NCBI GenBank assembly: GCA_023415605.1
Contig: JAEZKB010000046.1
Location: forward strand, 1-5,209
Source: Pseudomonadota bacterium
Lineage (GTDB): Bacteria; Pseudomonadota; Alphaproteobacteria; Rhizobiales; Devosiaceae
DNA: 5,209 bases
Direction: 5' to 3'
Shown here: one piece after another, positions 1 to 5,209 of the stretch
Position numbering within the stretch: position 1 is the first letter of the stretch
How the letters are laid out: the number at the start of each line of letters is the position of its first letter
Notes under the pieces: model-generated
Seen by the model: only the letters and a program-made list of their open reading frames with translations
What the model was told of the DNA's origin: nothing
The model's database searches: none
Made by a program: the position numbers and the translations under genes

Positions 1-102
1 AACGTGAAGACGGAGATCAGCCTCCACATCCTCGCCTACAACATGAAGCGGGTGATCCAGATGCTCGGAACGGGGCCGCTGATGGCGGCGATCCGGACCT
101 GA
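1..102 (+). CDS. IS1182-type transposase, C-terminal end only (left edge cuts the gene)
   Basis: The window opens inside a reading frame that runs 33 codons to a TGA at 100-102. The peptide contains the segment HILAYNMKRVIQMLG followed by a short tail with PLMAAI. This closely resembles the conserved C-terminus of IS1182-family DDE transposases, where a LAYN-KRV-LG pattern precedes a short tail and the stop. The catalytic DDE residues would lie upstream of the window, so I cannot tell whether the enzyme is intact. The gene points toward the defence operon and ends 178 bases from it, so an insertion sequence borders this island. The family call rests on a short segment and on recall of the family pattern. 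A different IS4/IS5-like transposase is the main alternative. Confidence 0.72.
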   Translation, partial: NVKTEISLHILAYNMKRVIQMLGTGPLMAAIRT

Positions 103-152
103 GGGAGCGGCGCGTCTAGCCCGCCTGCCATCAGCGGCTCAGCGCCGGCAGC

Positions 153-175
153 GAGTTTTTACACGGCCTCGACTC
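153..175. mobile_element. putative right-end sequence of the IS1182-type element
   Basis: About 50 bases after the transposase stop lies a T-run followed by ACACGGCCTCGACTC. Similar T-rich 'TTTxTACAC-GCCTCG' sequence is, from memory, common just downstream of IS1182-type transposase genes, in or near the terminal inverted repeat. The left end of the element is outside the window, so neither the matching inverted repeat nor a target duplication can be checked. The exact boundary could lie anywhere between about 150 and 205. The rest of 103-280 shows no gene. Confidence 0.3.
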
Positions 176-280
176 TTCTGAGACCTTGGGAGTGTCCGCT
201 AGTTGGCATCAAACCTAGCCTCGGAGTTCAAAGCGCACCCCTCGCAGGAGTTATTTCCTGAGACTGCCAAGATATCGAAA

Positions 281-1429
281 TCAGGAGGCTCGGCGCTCGT
301 AGAGCGTGAAGCCTGCCGGTAACGGGCCCTTTTTCCAGTCCATGGCGATGGCCACGCTGTGCCGGGCGCGGGTGAGGGCGACATAGAGCCTGGCGCGGCT
401 CTGGGCCGCCAGCTGGGTTTCGGGATCGACCAGCCACTTCTGCATCGGACCGGTCGGGATAATAACGACGTGGTCGAACCCGCGTCCCTTGGATTCCCCG
501 AAGTTCATCACTGGCGACCCTGGGTCGACACCGCTGCTGGTGATCTTGTCTCGGAGCTGCATCGGCCGCACCGCCGCGAGGTACTCGGCATAGTCGGCTT
601 TCCGCAGGAGGAAGACGCCTGTGTGTGGGGGCGGCAGCTGGCGGCACGACGTGCAGTCGCAGGCCTGCGTCGCCGCCAACGCTGGAAATAGGCGCGAGGA
701 GACCGCACAGATGACGGCGCTGTTCCGATGCGACCGGTTCAGGCTCGACTCATCGATTTCGATCTTGAGCTTCTGAGGGAGCGTTCGCAGGAAGTCGGCG
801 ATGCCGCCGTCGGCGTATTTCGCGAAGCGGCGCTCGTTGTGGGTCAGATAGGTCACCTGCCGGGGATCACCGACCATCAGCAGACGAACAGGGCTCCGCG
901 CCAGCGCCTCCAGTATATCGAGGTCGTAGCCGGCGAGGTCCTGGACCTCGTCGACGAAAACGTGGGGGAACACTCGGCTGAGTCGGTCAATGACCGCGCC
1001 GCCGCTCTTCTCGTTGCAGCGGATCACCAGCTTCGACAGTTTGTCCGAGAATACCCGTCCTTGGCCGTCGAAGAAGTGATGGGCGATATCGTCCTCGGGC
1101 CAGGGCACTCCGACCCCGAAGCTGTTGGTGTAACGAATGGCCGACTGCGCCTGGACCAGCAGCATGCCCCTGACGGGGAAGTCGAACACGCAACCCTGGA
1201 ACGGCAAGACGCCATGGCTGATCAGTAGACTGAACCAGGTCATGATCACCACGTTCGCCGGGACGTGCCCGACAAGTTCGAAGAACTTTTGGCGGATCTC
1301 CGCCTCGTTGGACTCTGTGTAGGTGGTGATCAGCACCCGCTGGTCCCGCACCTTCAAGGCCTGCTCGACGAGGTAGGTCGTCTTGCCAGAGCCGGCCGCC
1401 GCGATGACCAGCCGGTTCTCGCCGATCAC
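281..1429 (-). CDS. gajB: Compact UvrD/Rep-like superfamily 1 helicase, GajB-like partner of an OLD nuclease (Gabija)
   Basis: This 382-residue protein shows nearly all superfamily 1A helicase motifs in order: Walker A AAAGSGKTT (10-18), motif Ia TTYTESN (35-41), Walker B with VDEVQDL (159-165), motif III VGDPRQ (186-191), motif IV around NRSHRN (231-236), motif V near GESKGRGFDHV (311-321) and motif VI VALTRAR (350-356). Only nine residues precede the Walker A lysine loop, so the usual UvrD Q-motif region is absent. The protein is far shorter than UvrD/PcrA (over 700 aa) and shorter than the founding GajB (about 490 aa), leaving little room for a 2B domain. A cysteine cluster (C257, C259, C262, with H269 nearby) may bind zinc. 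The GTG start overlaps the TGA of the upstream OLD gene as GTGA, with no clear Shine-Dalgarno, implying translational coupling. An in-frame TGA at 1454-1456 and no other start between it and the GTG fix this start. In known Gabija systems the partner is a DNA-activated NTPase that joins the OLD nuclease. The helicase fold is very secure; the GajB role is inferred from the pairing. Confidence 0.88.
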   Translation of the reverse strand: MIGENRLVIAAAGSGKTTYLVEQALKVRDQRVLITTYTESNEAEIRQKFFELVGHVPANVVIMTWFSLLISHGVLPFQGCVFDFPVRGMLLVQAQSAIRYTNSFGVGVPWPEDDIAHHFFDGQGRVFSDKLSKLVIRCNEKSGGAVIDRLSRVFPHVFVDEVQDLAGYDLDILEALARSPVRLLMVGDPRQVTYLTHNERRFAKYADGGIADFLRTLPQKLKIEIDESSLNRSHRNSAVICAVSSRLFPALAATQACDCTSCRQLPPPHTGVFLLRKADYAEYLAAVRPMQLRDKITSSGVDPGSPVMNFGESKGRGFDHVVIIPTGPMQKWLVDPETQLAAQSRARLYVALTRARHSVAIAMDWKKGPLPAGFTLYERRAS

Positions 1430-3060
1430 GGCGCGATAGCCCGCAAGATGTAGTCAGGGTAGGTGATCGCGGTCGTGGAGTTGAAGATCGCCAGGGCGCT
1501 CTCGGTCTTGTTCGAGCGCATGTGAAGGCGAAGGTCGTCCTCGCTCTTGGCGTCGGTCTTCAGAACCTTGTTGAGGAGGTCCAGGCCGTTCGCCTTCAGG
1601 ATCTTCGGCTCCAGAGTGTTGTAGTTGAAGGGCTTGTCCTTGACCTTCAGCGTGCCGGTGTCGACCTCTGGGTCTACACAGATGCGGATTGAGGGCTCGT
1701 CCGCGAAGGCGGCGTATTTTTTGTCCAGGGCCGCCGGATCGCCGTCGTTGTCGGTGACCACGGCCACGGGGATCTTCAGCGCCTTCGCCAGCTCTAGGAA
1801 GCGCAGAAAGGCCGTGCCCACCGAGATGACGTCGATCCCATCCTGGATGGGGAGGCGCCCGGTGTGCTTATCCATATACGCCCGCTGCACCACGAGCTCG
1901 TCAGAGTCGCCCTCGACTAGGATCGCCCTATCGGCCAAGGCCAGACGAAGGGTGTCGTATCCCGCCAGCTTCTTGAAGAAGTCGCTGGCCTCCAACTCCG
2001 AAATCCTGACCACCTTACCGTCGCGCAGCACGATCAGGTGGTCGAGCCCCAGTTTGTTCGCCACGAAGCTGCTGTGCGTCGAGATGATGATCTGCTTCTC
2101 GCCGTGCTGAGCGGTCAGGTCGGCGATCAATTCGTTGAGCCGCGCGTGAGAGAGGTGGTTCTCGGGCTCCTCCAGCAGGATGGCCGTGGCCTCGGCGCTC
2201 TTCTTGGTGCTGAGGGCCAGCTTTGTTTTGATGACGCATTGCTCGCCCTTGCCGATGTACTGAAAGGGAATGAAGTCGATGTAGGTCATCAGACTGCTCT
2301 CCCAGGCGGTCTGGGATGATAAGTCGACTGAGATTGAGACCGACTTCTGGCTGATCTTGGCGGCCTTGGTGATGCGGGCGTTGATCAGCTGCAGGTTTTC
2401 GTCCTTAACGAAAGCCTCTTTCAGCTTCCGGTGGGCCTGCGAGATCGAAGCGCGCTCGGTCTCCTCCAGCACATCGCGGATGATCCGCGAGACATAGACG
2501 TCGGAGCCATTCTGTAGCCGGGCGCTGGATGAATCGATCAGCGCGGACTTGATCGGGATGTTGCGAGAGGTAATCCCCTTGCGGGCGAACGACCGCATAT
2601 TGGCGGTGTAGTATTCCACCGGGATCGACGTCAGCTCGCCGGCCGCGACCAGCGCCTCATAGGCACCCTTATAGTTCTCCTCGTCGAACTCGACCCGAAA
2701 GACCACGCCGCTGGCCCTGGTCTTCTCCGAGTTGCCGTCGCCCTCCAACTCGGCCAGTTCGCTTGAGTCTCCGGAGAAGAACAGTTCGATGGTGATCGCA
2801 GGCGGCGGCAGCGGCGAGCCGGTCTTGAGGCTCGCGACGTACTTCTGCTGGGCGGCGAGGTTGAAGAGATAGCTGGTAACGTCGTTCTTCAGCAGCCGGC
2901 CGTGCAGCATGCCAGTCAAGGCCAGGTGGATCGCCTCCAGGATGGTGGTCTTCCCGGACTCGTTCCCGCCGACGATCACGTTCAGAGTGTCGTTGAGCGG
3001 GAGACAAAACGTCTCCTCGTAGCACTTGAAGTTGGTAATTTTTACCTTGGCGATCTTCAT
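1426..3060 (-). CDS. gajA: OLD-family ATP-dependent endonuclease, ABC ATPase plus TOPRIM (GajA-like, Gabija)
   Basis: This 544-residue protein is an overcoming-lysogenization-defect (OLD) family nuclease. The N-terminus has the SMC/RecF-like start ITNFKCYEE (8-16) and Walker A GGNESGKTT (31-39). The second half of the ATPase has a degenerate ABC signature GKGEQ (270-274), Walker B ILLEEPENHLS (294-304) and the switch histidine in STHSS (H329). A C-terminal TOPRIM domain follows, with LVEGDSDE (381-388, E383 the likely metal ligand), the acidic TDNDGD (436-441), a LEP motif (483-485) and NKTESAL (517-523), which probably supplies the conserved lysine. Founding GajA is about 580 aa, so the length fits. 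GajA is known as a sequence-preferring DNA-nicking endonuclease inhibited by nucleotides and relieved when phage replication depletes them. The adjacent UvrD-like gene makes this a class 2 OLD protein. The ATG is preceded by GAGGGG eight bases upstream (3069-3074), a good ribosome binding site. No frameshift or missing core residue is apparent. Confidence 0.9.
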   Translation of the reverse strand: MKIAKVKITNFKCYEETFCLPLNDTLNVIVGGNESGKTTILEAIHLALTGMLHGRLLKNDVTSYLFNLAAQQKYVASLKTGSPLPPPAITIELFFSGDSSELAELEGDGNSEKTRASGVVFRVEFDEENYKGAYEALVAAGELTSIPVEYYTANMRSFARKGITSRNIPIKSALIDSSSARLQNGSDVYVSRIIRDVLEETERASISQAHRKLKEAFVKDENLQLINARITKAAKISQKSVSISVDLSSQTAWESSLMTYIDFIPFQYIGKGEQCVIKTKLALSTKKSAEATAILLEEPENHLSHARLNELIADLTAQHGEKQIIISTHSSFVANKLGLDHLIVLRDGKVVRISELEASDFFKKLAGYDTLRLALADRAILVEGDSDELVVQRAYMDKHTGRLPIQDGIDVISVGTAFLRFLELAKALKIPVAVVTDNDGDPAALDKKYAAFADEPSIRICVDPEVDTGTLKVKDKPFNYNTLEPKILKANGLDLLNKVLKTDAKSEDDLRLHMRSNKTESALAIFNSTTAITYPDYILRAIAP

Positions 3061-3111
3061 GCGCGCCGCCCCTCAATGCTCAAGTCGCGAAACGCTGCAC
3101 CCGCGATTCGC

Positions 3112-3137
3112 AATATAGTGCAGCTTATCACTGCACT
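3112..3137 (-). promoter_or_regulatory. candidate promoter/operator of the gajA-gajB operon
   Basis: Read on the minus strand, a TATATT hexamer (3112-3117) lies about 50 bases before the gajA ATG and resembles a -10 element. Immediately upstream of it, and overlapping by one base, is a perfect inverted repeat, AGTGCAG (3117-3123) and CTGCACT (3131-3137), separated by seven bases. It sits where the -35/-10 spacer should be, so a protein bound there would block transcription. No good -35 hexamer is visible at the expected distance. A third copy of the half-site, CTGCAC, lies at 3095-3100, between the hexamer and gajA. On the plus strand TATAGT (3114-3119) could be a -10 for the divergent gene. 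All of this is inference from pattern. Confidence 0.35.
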
Positions 3138-3209
3138 TGCCATTCCGCCGGGCGCTCAGCCCGTCGCTGTGGCAGCAGCAACCAGTCGGGTCAGTGAGGA
3201 GCGGAAGCG

Positions 3210-4178
3210 ATGAAGGTGAACGGAGACCAACCCAACCGGGTCTACAAGTACCGCGCCTTCAGCCACCACACCTTGGACATGCTGGTCGAGGATCGGCTCT
3301 ATTTTGCAGGCCCGAGCACCTTCAACGATCCGCTGGACACCAAACCCACGCTGGATTCGGACATCGACAATGCGGCCTTAGAACGGGTCCTCGAACAGCT
3401 AGTGGTGCAGCGGGTCGAGGCGGAGCTGAAGGCTGCGGCCAAGACTATCCGGTACAAGGGTCCGAAGACGCTCGAGCACATCGCCCGTCAGAGCCAATCG
3501 GCGTTCCAGCGAAGGATTGAGGACCTGCGCTACCACGCCGCGAATCCTGAGATCACCGCGGCCGACCCTCTCCAGCTTCTGCTGGCGGCGGAAGTCGAGG
3601 CTGAGCTTCTCCGGCGCTACGACAAAGGCATCGTCGCACTAGGGACGCGCGCCGACTGCCCCCTGATGTGGAGCCACTACGGAGACCAGCACAACGGCAT
3701 CTGTATCGGCTATTCGATCCCGAAGGACGCCACGGTCCATCGGGTCCGCTACGATGCCCCGCCCTTGGTGAAGGCCAGCTTAGTCGAGGCCATGCTGGAG
3801 GGGGAGGCGAGCGCCCAGGCTCAGGTCGACGAAGCCGTCCTGCTGCGCAAGGCACCCGACTGGAAGTACGAACGCGAGTGGCGGCTGATCGGCGAGCGGG
3901 GCGCCCAAAACAGCCCGCTTGAACTCAGCGAGGTCGTGTTCGGGCTGAGATGCCCGATCTCAGTCCAGTTCACGGTCTTTCGAGCCCTGGAGAAGCGCCA
4001 GCAAGGCCTGGACTTCTCCACCATCTATCGTCGCGCCGGCACATTCGACCTCGTCAAAGCGCCGTTGGAAACAGATGAGCTGTGCGTGTCGCTGCCGAGG
4101 CGATCACGCGATGTCCTGGATTGGTTTTCGGACGTGGAGCTCGAGGACCCGAGGGCTGGGGGCGCCCCGGCAAGCTAA
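3210..4178 (+). CDS. DUF2971-family protein of unknown function
   Basis: This 322-residue protein matches the pattern of the DUF2971 family. It has an N-terminal YKYR (12-15), then LYFAGPSTFNDPLD (30-43), a central CPLMWSHYGDQHNGICIGY (150-168), then DWKYEREWRLI (217-227) and VVFGLRC (242-248). The region between 50 and 140 is charged and probably helical. No signal peptide or membrane segment is seen, so it should be cytoplasmic. The family has no settled biochemical function that I know of; members occur often in accessory and defence-rich regions. The ATG has GAGGAG eight bases upstream (3196-3201), a strong ribosome binding site. The gene is divergent from the gajA-gajB operon across 149 bases and could share regulation with it. 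The last 15 or so residues (acidic, then Gly/Ala/Pro-rich) look like a non-conserved tail. Family assignment is confident; any role in phage defence is only suggested by position. Confidence 0.85.
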   Translation: MKVNGDQPNRVYKYRAFSHHTLDMLVEDRLYFAGPSTFNDPLDTKPTLDSDIDNAALERVLEQLVVQRVEAELKAAAKTIRYKGPKTLEHIARQSQSAFQRRIEDLRYHAANPEITAADPLQLLLAAEVEAELLRRYDKGIVALGTRADCPLMWSHYGDQHNGICIGYSIPKDATVHRVRYDAPPLVKASLVEAMLEGEASAQAQVDEAVLLRKAPDWKYEREWRLIGERGAQNSPLELSEVVFGLRCPISVQFTVFRALEKRQQGLDFSTIYRRAGTFDLVKAPLETDELCVSLPRRSRDVLDWFSDVELEDPRAGGAPAS

Positions 4179-4248
4179 GATATGCCGGCGGATGTCACCT
4201 CGCCGTCGTCGAGCTAATGACCGCTGGTGGCGCAACGCGGCCGAGGGG

Positions 4249-4279
4249 GCCTAGGCAACTTCATTCAAGTTCTAGCTAG
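4249..4279. promoter_or_regulatory. cluster of three small palindromes upstream of the GIY-YIG gene
   Basis: Three short self-complementary elements lie almost end to end: GCCTAGGC (4249-4256), AACTT with AAGTT around a five-base centre (4257-4271), and CTAGCTAG (4272-4279). They fall 57 bases before the preferred ATG of the GIY-YIG gene, where an operator or promoter would be expected. No convincing -35/-10 pair is evident. The role is a guess from position and symmetry. Confidence 0.22.
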
Positions 4280-4335
4280 TGGCAAAGCTCTGGCCGAAAC
4301 AGACTACTGGCTTAGCTGGTGGGAGAGTGTGGGCG

Positions 4336-4959
4336 ATGCCGGCTCCATACGGGTTCAAGCCCGCTGACTATGGTGAAGATCATGAGCAGCTTGTCGCTCG
4401 TCGCGCTCTGCGGCGCATCACCATTGACTGGAAGGCGCCGAGGCAGTGGCGTCCCAGTGACGAAGGCCCGCCGCTTCCCTCGACCGAACGCCGTCCCGGC
4501 TTTCTCTATGCCCTTAGCTGGGATCACCACTTGGCGTCGCGGCGGGAAACTATCGCGTACATCGGCATCACGGAGGACTTAGCGACGAGGTTCCTCGACC
4601 ATCGACGCGCTAAGGAGTTGCTCGCCCGAAAACGCAAGACGTTCATCGCTGTCGGCGACGTCGACTTTGGTCGCCGCGTGAACCCCGACGACGGGACGCG
4701 ACGAGTGATCGAGGAGCTCGAGCACATTCTGATTTGGGCGCTTTGGGGCGATCAAGAATTGCTCAACGAGCGAAAGGTGCTCTGTATGCCGGGATTTGGA
4801 ACCCGAGGCGGCGAGGCCTGGCACATCATGAACACGGGGTATCGCTTTCGCGGTCAGATGCCACGGGAGATCATCTACCCGTGGATGCTGGTGAAGCCGG
4901 GGCGCAATCGCGCGTCGCGAGCTCAAGTACGCAGCAGCGGCAGCGCAGGAGCAACTTGA
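4336..4959 (+). CDS. Small GIY-YIG-type nuclease domain protein
   Basis: Numbered from the ATG at 4336, this 207-residue protein has a GIY-YIG-like core: GFLYAL (55-60, an FLY variant of the GIY triplet), AYIGIT (74-79), R85 within LATRFLDHR, H89, a glutamate-rich helix EELEHILIWAL (126-136, E129 the likely metal ligand) and an asparagine in LLNERK (N144). GIY-YIG proteins cut DNA with one metal ion in repair, restriction, homing and defence. After the core comes an unusual conserved-looking tail with NTGYRF (166-171) and MPREIIYPW (175-183). About 50 residues precede the core, ending in a basic, tryptophan-containing stretch that could touch DNA. I prefer this ATG because GGGAGAG (4321-4327) precedes it. 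An in-frame GTG at 4279 would add 19 residues but has no Shine-Dalgarno and falls in the palindrome cluster. The gene follows the DUF2971 gene after 157 bases, probably with its own promoter. The target is unknown. Confidence 0.72.
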   Translation: MPAPYGFKPADYGEDHEQLVARRALRRITIDWKAPRQWRPSDEGPPLPSTERRPGFLYALSWDHHLASRRETIAYIGITEDLATRFLDHRRAKELLARKRKTFIAVGDVDFGRRVNPDDGTRRVIEELEHILIWALWGDQELLNERKVLCMPGFGTRGGEAWHIMNTGYRFRGQMPREIIYPWMLVKPGRNRASRAQVRSSGSAGAT

Positions 4960-4993
4960 ACGTCTGCTTTCCGGCCGCATTCAAACGTCTGCT
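4959..4993 (+). repeat. short direct repeat AACGTCTGCT, two copies
   Basis: The ten bases AACGTCTGCT occur at 4959-4968 and again at 4984-4993, starting at the stop codon of the GIY-YIG gene. The spacing between starts is 25 bases. Two copies are too few for a CRISPR. The sequence resembles short dispersed intergenic sequence I associate with alphaproteobacterial genomes, but that is recollection and was not tested. Confidence 0.4.
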
Positions 4994-5030
4994 GCTGGCG
5001 CTTAGCGGAACTTCGTAGAATCCGGCTCAG

Positions 5031-5052
5031 GCCCCAACGTCCACAATGGGGC
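5031..5052. other. small hairpin in the right-hand non-coding region
   Basis: GCCCCA (5031-5036) and TGGGGC (5047-5052) form a perfect six-base stem with a ten-base loop, about 70 bases after the GIY-YIG stop. No T-run follows on either strand, so an intrinsic terminator is not well supported, though it may slow or protect a transcript end. The surrounding 4960-5209 otherwise holds no gene I can support. Confidence 0.25.
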
Positions 5053-5209
5053 GATGTCGCTTCCCGTTGTTGATGCGATTCCAGCGCGATCCCCCGAGTC
5101 GCGCGTCCGTGCGGCTCCTGCCGGCGGATCCTGTTCGTTGTTTGCGAGAACGGCGGCCGCACGCTCGCTTGGATTCCACGCCGTCGATAGCTGAGTGCGC
5201 GTAGGTCAG

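Noticed and set aside
256..286. TCCTGA/TCAGGA inverted repeat at the end of the helicase gene, as a terminator
   Set aside because: The stem is only six bases with a 19-base loop, includes the stop codon and lacks a T-run on the transcribed side.
728..1228. Plus-strand open frame of 166 codons opposite the helicase gene
   Set aside because: It lies fully antisense to the helicase motifs, has no recognisable domain and is expected from GC-rich codon use on the other strand.
1426..3060. OLD protein as an AriA-type (PARIS) or stand-alone OLD nuclease
   Set aside because: The gene carries a C-terminal TOPRIM domain and is coupled to a UvrD-like helicase, which fits Gabija better than PARIS or a single-gene OLD.
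4167..4188. CCGGCA/TGCCGG inverted repeat across the DUF2971 stop, as a terminator
   Set aside because: The stem has six pairs, no T-run follows, and such repeats are frequent by chance in GC-rich DNA.
4279..4335. GTG at 4279 as the start of the GIY-YIG gene
   Set aside because: No ribosome binding site precedes it, whereas the ATG at 4336 has GGGAGAG upstream; it remains possible as a longer form.
4579..4980. Minus-strand open frame of 133 codons opposite the GIY-YIG gene
   Set aside because: It is antisense to the conserved GIY-YIG core and its peptide has no recognisable motif.
5054..5194. Plus-strand frame of 46 codons near the right edge
   Set aside because: Its ATG lacks a convincing Shine-Dalgarno, the peptide is low-complexity Ala/Arg/Ser-rich, and nothing matches a known small protein.

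Overview
This window looks like part of a defence island in a GC-rich proteobacterium, most likely an alphaproteobacterium. That assignment is inferred from GC-rich codon use, the style of the insertion-sequence end and the intergenic sequence; no rRNA or other phylogenetic marker is present.

Layout from left to right. Bases 1-102 are the last 33 codons of an IS1182-type transposase, followed by about 180 non-coding bases that probably include the right end of that insertion sequence. Bases 281-3060, on the minus strand, hold a two-gene operon. The first gene encodes an OLD-family protein (ABC-type ATPase plus TOPRIM nuclease, 544 aa). The second encodes a compact UvrD-like helicase (382 aa). 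Their reading frames overlap by four bases. This pair is the signature of the Gabija anti-phage system (GajA plus GajB), here with a small GajB. A 149-base divergent intergenic region follows, with a 7+7 inverted repeat next to a good -10-like hexamer. On the plus strand come a DUF2971-family protein (3210-4178) and, after a 157-base gap, a small GIY-YIG-type nuclease protein (4336-4959). The last 250 bases hold no convincing gene, only a short direct repeat and a small hairpin.

How the genes may work together. In characterised Gabija systems the OLD protein is a DNA-nicking endonuclease held in check by nucleotides, and the UvrD-like partner is activated by DNA and joins it in a large complex. 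The conserved ATPase, TOPRIM and helicase motifs are visible in both genes here, so the pair looks intact. The DUF2971 and GIY-YIG genes are transcribed away from the operon. They could be separate defence or accessory genes carried in the same island, or additions to the Gabija module; the sequence alone does not decide. I found no CRISPR array, tRNA, rRNA, clear attachment site or strong intrinsic terminator.
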